Source: Armatimonadetes bacterium Uphvl-Ar1
GTDB taxonomy: Bacteria > Armatimonadota > Fimbriimonadia > Fimbriimonadales > Fimbriimonadaceae
Length of the DNA: 64,000 bases
NCBI GenBank assembly: GCA_002162075.1
Contig: CP021423.1
Location: forward strand, 62,001 to 126,000
Reading direction: 5' to 3'
Numbering within the stretch: the stretch's first letter is position 1; every line of letters begins with the position of its first letter. The position numbers and the translations under genes are program-made. Shown here piece by piece: positions 1-11,121 of the stretch. The notes under the pieces are model-generated. The model made no database searches. It worked only from the letters and a program-made list of their open reading frames with translations, and had not been told where the DNA came from.

Positions 1-435
1 CATAGGTTGTGAAGAATGATCGGCCGATGGCTTGTGGTGAGCCGTAGGAACGATCCATTTCACCGCCAAAGCTTTGCATTGTGGGGTTGATGACGAGAGC
101 CCAGATGAGTCCGCAGATGACGATGGCACTGAGGAGTCCGAAAATGAAGCGCCGGTCTTGGAATAGGGATTTATCGTCTTCGGGGGTTTGATCTTTGAGG
201 ATCATGATGACGAAGAGGAACAAGACCATGATGGCTCCGGCGTAGACCATGATTTGGCTGATGCCGATCATTTGGTTGCCGAGCATGAAATAGATGAGAC
301 CGAGGGTGAAGAAGTTGGCGACGAGGGCGAGGGCTGCGCGGACGGGGACTTGAGAAAGACGACGCCTATTGCACCAAGAATGGCGATGGCGGACAGGAGG
401 TAGAACGCGACCTGGTTGAGCAGGGTCGAGCTCAT
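1..435 (-). CDS. nuoJ: NADH-quinone oxidoreductase subunit J (partial, frameshifted)
   Basis: Membrane subunit of complex I, part of the proton-pumping arm. The N-terminus MSSTLLNQVAFYLLSA begins a first membrane helix. After a break the other frame continues with the family-typical segment MIGISQIMVYAGAIMVLFLF, then a periplasmic/cytoplasmic tail that runs off the window's left edge. The break lies at the GGGG run 344-347: adding one base restores FLKSPVRAALAL and one continuous reading frame. The start at 435 is preceded by GAGGAGG about 12 bases upstream. The gene follows nuoH in the same minus-strand operon after a gap of about 90 bases. The C-terminus is missing. Family assignment is firm; the frameshift is probably an assembly error. 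Confidence 0.9.
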
Positions 436-527
436 TGTTTTCGCGTGCCTCCTCGGGCGTTCAGTTGTTTCGTTCTCATTTTGTTGTTCCGCGACCATCC
501 CAGTTTGGTCGTGGGTGTTTAAATTGG

Positions 528-1887
528 TTAAGGGCTTTTGGGGGTTGTTGGATCAACCATGGCGACGGATCGCCTTCCGGAATCTGGGTTGACCATTGTG
601 ACGGTGCGTTTGGTGGTCGGAGGGGCTCCTTTCTTGCTGACGGTGAGGATATTCAGGTAGATGATGTAGCCGATGACCATGGCTCCGATTGCGGCGGCCC
701 ATCCGCCAGCGACTCCGTAGAGTTCGGTGCCGATGACCCAGAGTCCGACGACGATAAAGTTGGCGACGCTGAGGGGAGGAGTGATTTCCAGCCTAGGTTC
801 ATCAATTGGTCGTAGCGGAGTCTTGGAAGGGTTGCGCGGAGCCAAATGAAGAAGGTGATTCCGGCGAAACACTTGCCGAGGAAGACGAGGGGAGCGAGCC
901 AGTAGTTTGCGTTGCTGAGGAACTTAAAGATTCCGGCTCCCGTGGCTTCGTGTAGGGCCATCCAGTTAACGGGAAGGATATTGTAACCGCCGAGGAAGAG
1001 GGTGGCAAAGACGCCGGAGAAGACGAACATTGCGGCGTATTCTCCCATGAAGAAAACCGCGAACTTCATCGAGCTGTATTCGGTGTGGTAGCCGGCGATG
1101 AGTTCGTTTTCTGCTTCGGGAAGGTCGAACGGGGCTCGGTTGGTTTCGGCGACGAGGGCGATCAAGAAAATGACGGCGCTAATGAATCCGAAAGGCGTGA
1201 GGATAAACCAGTTTTGCGCCCAGGGGACTGCACCCCAGAGCGGGCCTTCTTGGATCGCGACTACATTGGTGAGCTTCATGCTTCCGACAGCCATCACGAT
1301 CGCGGCGACGGACATAGCCATGGCGAGTTCGTAACTGATGAGCTGTGCGGAGGCGCGCAGGCCCCCCATAAGTGAATATTTGTTATTGGATGCGTATCCG
1401 GCAAGGACTAGGCCGTAGGCGCCCAATGAAGAGATCGCGAGAACGTAAAGGACGCCAATTTCGACATCGGCGATGGGGGTTAGGATTCCGTAGAGTCCGG
1501 TCGTTGGCCCCCACGGTAGGGTTGCGCCAAGGGCGAATGCGGGGAAGAGGGCAATGGCGGGAGCGATGAAGTAGAGTTTGCGGTCTACGTCGGAGGGGGT
1601 GATGTCTTCTTTGAAAAAGAGTTTGACGCCGTCAAGGAGAGGCTGGATTAATCCGAAAGTACGAACTTTTTTTCCGGCGAGTCCTTTGAGGGGGAAGTTA
1701 TCAGGGAATGTGATGGTTCCCGATCGGTTTGGTCCGATCCGGTCTTGCATCCATGAGAGTAAGCGGCGTTCCCACCAAATCAGGGGCGGGACGAGAGCGA
1801 GGACGGCACCGACGACGAAAATGACTCGAATGAGCCCCAAGAGAAGGGGTTATTTTCGTTTAGTTGGAAGAACCACTCTGCTACCAC
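528..1887 (-). CDS. nuoH: NADH-quinone oxidoreductase subunit H (two frameshifts)
   Basis: Ubiquinone-site membrane subunit of complex I. Recognised by the family blocks PPLIWWERRLLSWMQDRIGP, FAEYAAM-type helix (here FFMGEYAAMFVFSG), ETNRAPFDLPEAENELIAGY and FFIWLRATLPRLRYDQLM. Two single-base gaps interrupt it. One is in GGGG 1846-1849; restoring a base lets a GTG start at 1887 (GAGGTCAAC just upstream) read into NNPLLLGLIRVIFVV. The other is in GGGG 773-776; restoring a base gives GWKSLLPLSVANFIVVGLW and the last helix. The corrected length is about 453 residues, longer than most NuoH because of a polar C-terminal tail rich in Thr/Pro. It lies 34 bases after nuoG and is followed by nuoJ; no nuoI lies between. 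Confidence 0.93.
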
Positions 1888-1921
1888 GTTGACCTCACTT
1901 TACCCGCCAAGTTTCGCCTGA

Positions 1922-4058
1922 CTAGGCGAGTTTCGGGAAGCTCCCGGCGAAAGCCTGTTGGTCGAAAGGTTTGTTGCTTTGAGGAAGAAGGAAACCAGTT
2001 TTGAGGAGTTGGTTGTAAGTTGCACCTTGGAAATCAGGATTCTGTTTGGCGATTTCATCCATGATTTCGGATGGGTTGAAGGCAGGGGTTCCGGGTTTGA
2101 TGCGGAGTTGCAGCTCGGTGAAGATGCGCCACGGGGCTTTGGATTCCCCTGGAGTGGGGAGGATTTGCGCCATGCGCTGAACTCGGAATTCAGAGCTGGT
2201 GTATGTGCCGTCTTGTTCAGCGGGGAGGGCCATCGGGAGGATGTGGGTTGCGTAGGAGGCGGCAGTTCCCGGAATGGCGGTGATGAGGATCAGATTTTCG
2301 ACGGATTCGAGTGCGGATTCAGCGAGATCCCGGAATGGCGTTTGATCAATGGGGTCGAAATCGACGAGGATCAGGGTTTTGATTTTGCCGCTTGCGCAAT
2401 TTTCGAGGATCGATTTTGTGTTATGTTGGTCGGAATCCGGAACGGCTCCGAGGAGGTGGGCTCCGGCGGAGTTGCAATGGAGGCCCATGTAGTTAAAGGC
2501 TTGGTTTTGCGAGGCCGCTGAACCGGCGAGTATGTGGTAAGCGGCAACGCCGTTGGCGGAAGTGGTGAGGGAGTGGGTTGTGATTGTTGTGACGCTTTCG
2601 CCTTTCAGGACTTCGGCGGCGGCCCGGACGTGATCTTCGTTTAGTCCGGATTTGGCACAGGCATCGGCAAAGTTGACGCTGGATGCGGCTGGGGTACCGA
2701 GGGCGGATGCGATGGCTGCGGCGGCGAAATTTTCTGTGCCGGGGAGGTATCGCAGGATTGTGTGGGCGAATGAGTCCGCTTCTGTGGGTTCAGTTGATGC
2801 GACGACGACTTTCATGCCTCGTTGGAACCAACCTTTGCGGACGCGCAGGAAGGACATCGGTTGTTCTTCGGCGAGGGAAGTTCCGAAGACAAGGATTCCG
2901 CTTTGATGCTCAAGTTCCGCGATGGGGGTGCGGCGGAGGCCGCCAAAGAGGTTTTCGGCTCGTGATTGCGAGTCAAGAAAATCTCCGGTTGATCGGGAAT
3001 CGAAGTGAGGCGAACCGACTTGGTTGAAAAGTGATTGCGCGCTGAACAGGCTCTCGTTGCTGAGGGATTGGCTGGCGAGGAGGGCGACGGACTCTCCGAC
3101 ATTTTCAAGAAGGGCAGCGACTTCCTTGTTGATGTCGCTCCAGGAAGTGCGGACGAACTCGTCGCCTACTCGCTTGTTTGGCGCAGTGACGCGGGCGGGT
3201 CGTTATAGAAGTCGTGTCCGAATTTGCATCGGTCGGCGGTCCATTCTTCGTTGACCGCTTCATTGGTTCGCCCGTTGATGCGAATGAATTTTGAGCCTCG
3301 GTAGTCGAACCAGATGTTTGTTCCGCACGGCGTGACGGTGCAGAGACCTGGTTTTGTTTCGAGATCCCATGGTCGGGCGCGGAATCGGTATCGGGCGGAT
3401 GTGAGGGCTCCGACGGGACAAATTTCTATGACGTTTCCGCTGAACTTGGATTCAAAGTCGGTGAGTTGGAAAGTGGAGGGTTGCATTTCGGCCCCTCGGA
3501 AGCGGAAGGCGAGTTGAGCGTCGCCGCTGATTTCTTCAGTGAAGCGGACACAGCGACCGCATTGGATACAGCGTTCGAGGTCGAGGGTGACGTATTGGCT
3601 GAGGGGATACGCCTTTGGGAGGTGCCTTTTGACTTCGATGAAGCGGCTGGTTGAAGGGCCATAGGCGAGAGTGTTATTTTGGAGGGGACATTCTCCACCC
3701 CGGTCGCAGATTGGGCAATCGAGGGGTGGTTGATGAGGAGGAATTCTAGGACACCTTTTCGGTCTTTGTGGATTTGTTCTGTGTCGGTATAGATAACCAT
3801 GTTGTCGCCGGCCGGGAGAGTGCAGGCGGCTTGGGGTTTTGGCATTTTGCGAACGGAGCCGTCCGGTTGTTTGAATCCGACTTCGACGAGGCACATTCTG
3901 CACATGCCGACCGGTTTCATCCGAGGGTGGTAGCAGAAAATAGGAACTTCCAGGCCGAGTCGTTTGACTGATTCGACGATGAGCTCGTCTTTTGGAACCT
4001 GAAGTTCAATATCGTTGATCGTGATGGTGACCAGTTGTTCTTGTGCTACAGATGCCAT
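1922..4058 (-). CDS. nuoG: NADH-quinone oxidoreductase subunit G (two frameshifts)
   Basis: Iron-sulfur subunit of the peripheral arm of complex I, carrying electrons from NADH toward quinone. The N-terminal 2Fe-2S ferredoxin fold shows IFCYHPRMKPVGMCRMCLVE and the fourth cysteine in QAACTLPAG. It is followed by HPLDCPICDRGGECPLQN and the 4Fe-4S block ERCIQCGRCVRFTEE plus EICPVGAL. The remaining two thirds is a molybdopterin-oxidoreductase-like domain with a weakly conserved C-terminus. Breaks are at GGGG 3723-3726 (between HP and LDCP) and GGG 3197-3199 (restores FYNDPARVTAPNKR). Corrected length is about 712 residues. It is the first gene of the minus-strand nuo run; the start at 4058 has only a weak AGG at distance. 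Confidence 0.92.
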
Positions 4059-4243
4059 GGTGTTACGCCTGGGTTGGCAGAGGTGTTCCCTTCGATTTGA
4101 GGGTGTACCCTAAACTACGTGGCGACTGCACCGAACTTCCCAGGGAATTGCGGACGTCGGGGAGATTGATGGAATTACCGGGTTTCTTTGACTGTGGATT
4201 AATTGCTACAGTTTTTGCCAGAAATCAGGATATATTTCATTTG

Positions 4244-4261
4244 TGTGAATATTGATTCACA
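4244..4261. promoter_or_regulatory. Inverted repeat upstream of BNR-repeat gene
   Basis: Perfect 7-bp arms TGTGAAT and ATTCACA separated by ATTG, 13 bases before the ATG at 4275 and just before its AGGAGAG ribosome site. It could be an operator or a 5'-UTR hairpin. The half-sites resemble CRP/FNR-type TGTGA..TCACA, but the spacing is 8, not 6. No cognate regulator is evident in the window. Confidence 0.4.
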
Positions 4262-4274
4262 GGAGAGTTTGAAC

Positions 4275-7200
4275 ATGCGTGCGAGAAAAATGCGATTGAA
4301 TGTGGCGGTTGCGGCGGCCATTGCGTTGGCAAGTTTTGGAGTGGCGGAAAATCGAAGATTTGTTTCGATTGACGTTGACATCGAATTGACTCGGGTTGAC
4401 CAGGGAACGCTGGAAAACTTTGTGATGGGCTGGGGGCGAGTTGTTTCGCGAGACGGCCAGACCGTTCGAGTCCGTTTGAATGATCCGTTGGATGTGGCGG
4501 ATCGGTTGAAGAGTTTGCGGGGCCGCAAGAATGTTAAAGGTGTGACGGCGATTGCGCCTTTGATGCCGGGTGAGAACTTGTTGGCTCGCCCGCGTACGGA
4601 ACTGAATCAGGTTTATCAGGAATATCGGGAGAGCTACATTGCTTGGGCGAAAGCAACTGGTACTGCCCTTAAGGTTGGGGAAGCGGGCGAAACCAAGGTT
4701 CCAGGCACCGGATTTTTGCAATCGTATCTGCAGTATCGGCACGACAGATCGTATCCAAACGAGTTTATTGATATGTCGGGATACGAAGATGTTGCCAATC
4801 GGAGGACATTTGAATTTGATTTGCAGAATCGGGCGCAGGCGAGCCGCGAGTCGAAATCCCTTGACTTAGGGTTTTTTGGAGGAAAAGTTGAACCCAAATC
4901 TGGGTCAGCCGGGGGGCCAGAGGACATTACTGGTCAATGGGAGTTCACGGGTCCGCGCGATTTGCGAGCTCCCTATCAAATTTATTTTGGTTTGAGTCCG
5001 GTGAATGGTCGGGCGAACGCGGTGGCATTTGACCCGATTGATACGAACACTTATTATGCCGGTGGAGCTCAGGGTGGAGTTTGGAAGACCACAGATGGTG
5101 GTGTGAATTGGTCGAGTACGACGGATGGCTGGCCTTTGCTTGGGGTGAGTTCTCTGGCGGTTCACCCAACGAATCGAGAAATTGTTCTTGCGGGTACGGG
5201 CGACTTTTTTGGCAACGACGTAGCGGGAATTGGGGTGATGCGCAGTACTGACGGTGGTGCTACTTGGACTCGAACGGGATTGAATATGAGTTCAGCTCGG
5301 ATTTCGGCGATTAAGTTCTTCCCAGAAAATCCGAGTGTTGTTATTGCTACGGCGGGCAAGGGTGGTCAGCAAGGAATTTTCCGTTCGACCGATGCGGGGG
5401 CAACTTGGACAGAGCAGGTCACAACAAATTCTGACTGGGCGGATTTGGAAATTGGGGCTCTGCGAGGAAATGGGAGCCGGACGATTTGGGCCTGTTCTGG
5501 AGGAAACCCGGGAATCATTGCTTTTTCGGATAACCAAGGCGTAAGTTGGACGACGGTTACCTCGCCGGTTTCGGGAAGTCAGAACCCCTTGCAAATTGCG
5601 ACGAGCAAGACGAATCCGGATCGCGTTTATCTGATGTCGACGACAGCGCGCAGGATTTATCGATCTGATGATAAAGGAACGAGTTGGACGGATATTTCAG
5701 CTGGGTTCCAGAATGGGTCAAACAACTATAACTGGAGTCAGGGTTGGTATGACTATTATTTGGATGCAACGACTCGTAACACCGCAAACGGGCCGGTTGA
5801 TGTTCTATTTGCGGGATTGATTGACATTGTGATGTCGATTGACGGGGGACGACCTGGCGGAATATTGGGGGAAGCAACTACACGGCTGCTTACTCAGGGA
5901 CGGCGATTGTTCACCAGGACAACCACAATATTGCGATTGACCCGAACAATCCTTTGCGGGCTCTGGTTGCGACGGATGGTGGTGTGTTCCGGATGCTTTA
6001 CAACAACACCAATGACACGGTGAGTTGGACGAATTTGAACAAGAACTTGGGGATTACTCAGTTCTACACACTTTCGGTTCACCCGACGAATAAGGACTAC
6101 ATTAAGGGCGGAACTCAGGACAATTCGACACCGCACTCGTTCGGGAATTTGATTCAATGGGGTAACCCTGGAGCGGGTGATGGAGCCGGATGTGCGATCA
6201 ACCCGATCAATCCCAACATTCAGTATAACTCGAGTCAATTCCATGGGTTAGATCGGACAACAAATAGTTACAGTTCATCGAGCGGTTTCGCGCCCAACTT
6301 CGGGAGTGATTCAGTTCCGTTCATCGGCGACTTGTGGCTTGACCCGAACGACCCGACGAACGTTTATGTGAACACGAACTACTTGTGGCGGTACAAGGAA
6401 GGGACGGGAGCTTGGACGGCTCGCTTGGGTGGTCAGTTGCTTTCGGCCGGAGGTCAAGTTCGATCGATGGGCTTCAGCACGAACAGCAATATTTTCTACA
6501 CGGGGGCAAGTGACGGCGACGTTTATATGACGCGCGACTTTGGAGCAACATGGACGAGATTGGATGAGCTTGTCGGCTTTACCAATCGGTCGGTGCTTGA
6601 CATTAGTGTCAACCCTCGGAGCACTAATGACATTTTGCTTGCGGTGGGAGGATCGGGGGCGCATTTGTACCGGATCACCGGTACAAATACGGCAAGTCCA
6701 GTGCTGACGAATGTGAGCGGGAGTGGATCGACTGGTCTGCCCAATGTTGCAGCAAGTTCGATTGCGCGAGATCCTTGGCAGCCGGAAACGAAGTGGTATG
6801 TTGCAACTGACGTTGGGGTCTTTATGACTTCAAATGCAGGGGCGACTTGGGAGGATATCACGCAGAGCCGTGGCCTTCCGAACGTCGAGGTTCGTCGCTT
6901 GGTTGCGAATAAGACGACAGGATATTTGACGGCCGCGACTTATGGTCGTGGAATGTGGCGGATCAAGATTATTCCGGCGCAAATCCAGAGTGTTGTTGCA
7001 AATCCAACTTCGGTCATGAGCGGCGATGGTGGGACGGTTGTTGTTTCGCTTGACCGACCAGCACCGGAAGCGATCACAGTTCCTCTGCTTGATAACTCAG
7101 CAAATCTGAATTTGCCGAGTTCGGTGACATTTGCGGTGGGCCAGAGTTCGGTGAGTGTTCCTTACACAACGAACGAGGTCACGACTTCGGAAACGGTGAC

Positions 7201-7696
7201 GATCTCGGCTGAGTTGGGTGGCACGGCAACGGCGTCAGTTCAGGTTTTGGCGACGGCGAACTTTGCGCTGACTCGGTTTAACTTGAATAACTCCTCGAAT
7301 GCGGCGGGAACGCTGGGAAGCTTGGCCAACTCGGACAATTCGCGGTTGAGTTGGGTGATTCGGCGGCCGGCTAGTGGTTCGACGACATTGTTTGGTCGCA
7401 CCCGAGTGGCAACCCCCAATGCGAGTCGACTCCGGATTGAAGTTGAAGGGTTCACGACGGTGGCAGGTTTGACATATCAAATCTTGGCGTTTGATAACTC
7501 GGCTGGGTTCTTCCGAGTGATTGGTTCAGGAGTGACGGGGACGAGCGACGGCTTCTATTCGGCGGATATCTTGAACCCGGCGGCTTATTATTCGCCAACG
7601 ACTGAGTTGCAGATTGCCTTTGAAGTTTTGCCGAGTGGTACTTCGGGGAACTTCACGACGGCGGTCGATCGTGTGCGAGTGCGCGCTTTGCCATAA
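4275..7696 (+). CDS. Secreted BNR/VPS10-like beta-propeller protein (one frameshift)
   Basis: Large exported protein of about 1140 residues. The start at 4275 follows AGGAGAG at a spacing of 7. The N-terminal region looks like a signal peptide (basic residues, then VAVAAAIALASFGVA). From roughly residue 230 to 900 it contains many BNR/sortilin-type Asp-box repeats such as KTTDGGVNWSS, RSTDGGATWTR, RSTDAGATWTE and TSNAGATWED, the hallmark of WD40/VPS10-like propellers. A Calx-beta/Ig-like segment follows (VVANPTSVMSGDGG onward), then a C-terminal domain of unknown type. The break is at GGGGG 5844-5848; one more G restores SIDGGTTWRNIGGSNYT, itself another Asp-box. Substrate is unknown; related proteins bind or cleave glycans, and here no catalytic residues can be assigned. 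Confidence 0.8.
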
Positions 7697-7709
7697 GGGT
7701 GAGGTGAGC

Positions 7710-7748
7710 GGATCGGGGATTCCAAGTTGGAGTCCCCGGTCTTTTTTT
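7710..7748 (+). terminator. Rho-independent terminator after BNR gene
   Basis: Stem CGGGGATTCC / GGAGTCCCCG with loop AAGTT (one mismatch), followed by GTC and a run of eight T. It ends the BNR-protein transcript before sufB. Confidence 0.85.
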
Positions 7749-7847
7749 TCGGTTGGTGGGTCAAAGTGGACTAAAGAGTAAACTTTGATACAGACGCTTC
7801 GTAGTAGGCGTTGTCCCGTTCGGGTTGGTTCCGAAGGAATTTGAGAA

Positions 7848-9349
7848 ATGTTGGATTCGATGAGTGAAACAGTGAAGGATCAGGTGGCGATTGAGGCGCC
7901 GGAATTTGAGAACGATGATGCTATGTTGGAGCATTATGCGGAGCGGGAATACAAATGGGGCTTTGTGAGTGATGTTGAAAGTGATACATTGCCGCCAGGT
8001 TTGAATGAGGATGTGATTCGGTTTATCAGTGCGAAGAAGGGTGAGCCGGAGTGGATGTTGGAGTTTCGGTTAAAGGCGTTCGAGCATTTGAAGACGATGG
8101 ATTATCCGAAGTGGCCGAATGTTGGCTACGAACAGCCGGATTTGCAATCGATTTCTTATTTCTCGGCCCCGAAGAAAATGCCGAAGCTGAATTCGCTTGA
8201 CGAAGCTGATCCGGAGTTGATTGCAACGTTCAACAAATTGGGGATTCCATTGGAAGAGCAGAAGATGCTCGCGAATGTTGCGGTGGATGCGGTTTTTGAC
8301 AGTGTGAGCGTGGCGACGACGTTCAAGGAAACGTTGAAGGCGGCGGGTGTGATCTTTATGCCGATCAGTGAAGCGTTGCGGGAGCATCCTGAATTGGTGA
8401 AGAAGTACATTGGCTCGGTAGTGCCTTACACGGACAACTTTTATGCGACTTTGAACTCGGCGGTGTTTACGGATGGTTCGTTTGTGTTTGTGCCGAAGGG
8501 GGTTTCTTGCCCGATGGAATTGAGCACTTACTTCCGGATCAACGAGCAGAATACGGGTCAGTTTGAGCGGACGTTGATTGTTTGTGAAGAAGGAGCGAAG
8601 GTTTCTTACCTTGAGGGATGTACGGCACCGAAGCGCGACGAGAATCAGCTTCATGCGGCGGTGGTTGAGCTTTGGGCGGATACGGACGCAGAGATCAAGT
8701 ATTCGACGGTTCAGAACTGGTACCCGGGGGACAAGGATGGCAAGGGTGGGATTTTCAACTTTGTGACCAAGCGCGCCCGGTGCGAGGGTGACCGCAGCAA
8801 GGTGACCTGGACTCAGGTGGAGACGGGTTCGAGCATCACTTGGAAGTATCCGAGCGTGATTTTGAAGGGAGATTCGAGTGTTGGTGAATTTTATTCGGTG
8901 GCCTTGACGGCGGGCAAACAGCAAGCGGACACGGGCACGAAGATGATCCACATTGGGAAGAACACTCGGTCGACGATTGTGAGTAAAGGGATTTCGGCGG
9001 GGAATGGTCAGAACACTTACCGTGGGTTGGTGAAGATCAATGCAGGAGCCGAAGGGGCGCGGAATTATTCGGTTTGTGACTCGATGCTCATGGGCGACCG
9101 GTGCGGGGCGCACACTTTCCCTTACATTGAGGTGAAGAATAATTCGGCGACGATGGAGCACGAGGCGACGACTTCGAAGATTGGTGAGGATCAGTTGTTC
9201 TATTTGGCCCAGCGGGGATTAGCGAGGAGGACGCGGTGAACATGATTGTTTCTGGGTTCTGCAAGGATGTTTTCCGTGAGTTGCCGATGGAGTTTGCGGT
9301 GGAGGCTCAGAAGCTGTTGGCGGTGAGTTTGGAGCACTCGGTCGGTTAG
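7848..9349 (+). CDS. sufB: Fe-S cluster assembly scaffold SufB (one frameshift)
   Basis: Scaffold subunit of the SUF iron-sulfur assembly complex (SufBCD) in the cytoplasm. Conserved blocks include [62 protein letters not shown] and [16 protein letters not shown]. The break at GGGG 9214-9217 truncates the raw frame; adding one base restores [18 protein letters not shown] and the normal C-terminus to TAG at 9349, giving about 500 residues. The start at 7848 is supported by GAAGGA about 8 bases upstream; a second in-frame ATG lies at 7860. It stands alone, flanked by terminators. SufC and SufD are not seen anywhere in the window, while sufS/U/T/A lie 7 kb downstream. Confidence 0.95.
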
Positions 9350-9371
9350 ATTTCTCAGTGAGTTTTTGATG

Positions 9372-9413
9372 CAGGTCAAGGCAATAAGGATTGCTTTGGC
9401 CTGTATACTTTTT
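9372..9413 (+). terminator. Probable terminator after sufB
   Basis: Hairpin with arms CAGGTCAAGGCAAT and ATTGCTTTGGCCTG (two G-T type pairings) and loop AAGG, followed by TATACTTTTT. The T-rich tail also contains the -10 box of the next gene, so terminator and promoter overlap. Confidence 0.6.
9404..9409 (+). promoter_or_regulatory. -10 box for leaderless-type gene 9419
   Basis: TATACT ends 9 bases before the ATG at 9419 and no Shine-Dalgarno is present, so transcription should start at or within a few bases of the ATG. No clear -35 is seen. Confidence 0.6.
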
Positions 9414-9418
9414 AAAGT

Positions 9419-10816
9419 ATGAGTATTAGTGAGCGATTGGTGAAGGCCCCTCGTCGGAAGTGGGTGATTGGGTGTTCTTTGGTTGGGGTTTTGGTTTTGG
9501 GGTTGTTTGGATTTGCGGTTTTACAGGTTGTGGATTATCCAGTGGTGGCTTTGCGGGCGGATAGGGTTGCGGCGGAGTATCGGGCGGCGGGGTTGCCTTG
9601 GGTGGCGGAAGATTTGGAGAAGTTGTCGGGCACGGGTTCGAATATTGGCGAGCCGATGGTGACGATTTTGGAGGATGGGGCACCGCTTTGGTCCAAGAAG
9701 AGCCAGCCGATTTTTGATTTGGTTGGGGAAGGCAAATATCGCGAGGCGAAAGCTTTGGTTGATGGGTTAAGGTCGCCGACGGTGGACGAATTTGCGGCAA
9801 TGAGTTCTTTGGATCGGATTTGGTTGACCAAGGATTGGGATTTGGGACCGAATGTGTTGTTTCCTGAATATGCGGATGTGAAAACCGGGGTGAAGATGTT
9901 AGCGGCGAGGGCAGAGGTCCGGGCTCGAGTCGGAGATTTGGATGGTTCAGTTGCAGATTTGAAAGCGAGCTACGCAATATCGAACAATGTCGGTCGCAAC
10001 TCGAATTTGATTGCAATGCTGGTGGGGATTGCTTGCCGGTCGATTACGAACAGAGCAGTATTGTATGCAGCCGAAGCTCGCCCCAACGATGCGGCGTGGA
10101 TAGATCGTTTGCGGGTTGAGGTGGAAAGTTGGCGTCCCGAATCTGATTTGAATCTAGCGATGCAAGGGGAGGCTTATATGGGGGTTGCATTTTATCGCAA
10201 CTTTCAGGGACGGATATTGCCAGGCAGTTTTGATTTTGAAGATAGTAATTACAACCCCCCGGATCGGTTGGTGCGGCGTGGCTTTCCGAAGGGGGTGATG
10301 AATCGGGCGATGATGGTTCGGCACATGGAAGCTCATTTGGACATGCAAAATATCGTGAAAAAGTACGAAGGTGATCCGGTTGGAATGACTCGGGCCTTGG
10401 ACAAGTTCACGGCAAGTTTTGAGTCTGGGCCGCTGAAGTTGAGTCAGTTTGGCAACCGCGTCTTGTTCCCGGTTTATTCTCAGGCAGGTGAGGCGGTGGC
10501 TAAAGATGAGATGATGCCGAAGATTGCGGCGGCGGTGCTCTGGGCTCGTGGAGAGAAGATTCGAACCGGAAGCTATCCGAAAACGGGGAAACGTTTTGAG
10601 ATCGTTGATTTTCAAACGGGCGACTTTGTGAAAGTGAAGATCATCGGGGAGAGGATCGTTGTTTATTCCGTCGGGAAGGATGGAATTGATCAAGGCGGGG
10701 CGAATTTGTTTGATTCTGGGGTTAAAGGTGATGACTTGGGAGAAGCATTTCCGCCTAAAAAGCGAGAATCAATTGTGAAATCGGGCGGCTCGTCAGGTGG
10801 GCCGGGCCCCCGGTGA
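9419..10816 (+). CDS. Membrane-anchored protein of unknown function
   Basis: 465 residues, not recognised as a known family. A basic N-terminus (VKAPRRKW) precedes one hydrophobic helix at about residues 16-38 (VIGCSLVGVLVLGLFGFAVL). The remainder is soluble and probably extracytoplasmic. The middle is helical, with an alternating Leu/Ala pattern suggestive of TPR-like helices (LAARAEVRARVGDLDGSVAD). The C-terminal part contains a short lysine-rich beta segment (YPKTGKRFEIVDFQTGDFVK) and a Gly/Ser/Pro tail. The start is set by the -10 box TATACT 9 bases upstream rather than by a ribosome site. Codon use (TTG, GTT, GCG) is typical for a plus-strand gene of this window. Confidence 0.75.
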   Translation: MSISERLVKAPRRKWVIGCSLVGVLVLGLFGFAVLQVVDYPVVALRADRVAAEYRAAGLPWVAEDLEKLSGTGSNIGEPMVTILEDGAPLWSKKSQPIFDLVGEGKYREAKALVDGLRSPTVDEFAAMSSLDRIWLTKDWDLGPNVLFPEYADVKTGVKMLAARAEVRARVGDLDGSVADLKASYAISNNVGRNSNLIAMLVGIACRSITNRAVLYAAEARPNDAAWIDRLRVEVESWRPESDLNLAMQGEAYMGVAFYRNFQGRILPGSFDFEDSNYNPPDRLVRRGFPKGVMNRAMMVRHMEAHLDMQNIVKKYEGDPVGMTRALDKFTASFESGPLKLSQFGNRVLFPVYSQAGEAVAKDEMMPKIAAAVLWARGEKIRTGSYPKTGKRFEIVDFQTGDFVKVKIIGERIVVYSVGKDGIDQGGANLFDSGVKGDDLGEAFPPKKRESIVKSGGSSGGPGPR

Positions 10817-11121
10817 TTCGTGAAGAGTGGGGAGTCAAATCTGAGTTCTGCGGGCGACTTTTTATCATGGTTGGATGTAGTCAGTGATGGCCTGGAATAT
10901 TCGTTATAGCCGGAAGCGTTAACTCTTTCGGAGATAGTTAAAATATGAGTATTCACAAACCTGAAAGTTACTAACTCATGGAGAGAAAATCTTCCGTACG
11001 AGACAGTTGCATTTGGAAGGAGTACGCAAATAAAGCGTCATATCCGACTTTTGGTCCGTATTTTAGCTGGACTTGGAACTAGAACGTTATGGTGCGCTTC
11101 TAAGTTTCCGGAACACAGACG
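10817..11121. other. Intergenic region before MarR gene
   Basis: 305 bases without a recognisable gene. It holds an ATG-initiated 9-codon frame near 10945 (MSIHKPESY) whose upstream context resembles the 9419 start. The base composition is less G-rich than the surroundings. No convincing hairpin terminator or tRNA was found. It may contain the MarR operator, but no clear palindrome was identified. Confidence 0.4.

Noticed and set aside
4244..4261. CRP/FNR binding site
   Set aside because: Half-sites fit but the spacing is 8 rather than 6, and no CRP-like gene is present; kept only as an inverted repeat.
8070..9161. Long open frame opposite sufB
   Set aside because: Arg/His-rich translation with no family features, an antisense shadow created by the strong codon bias of sufB.
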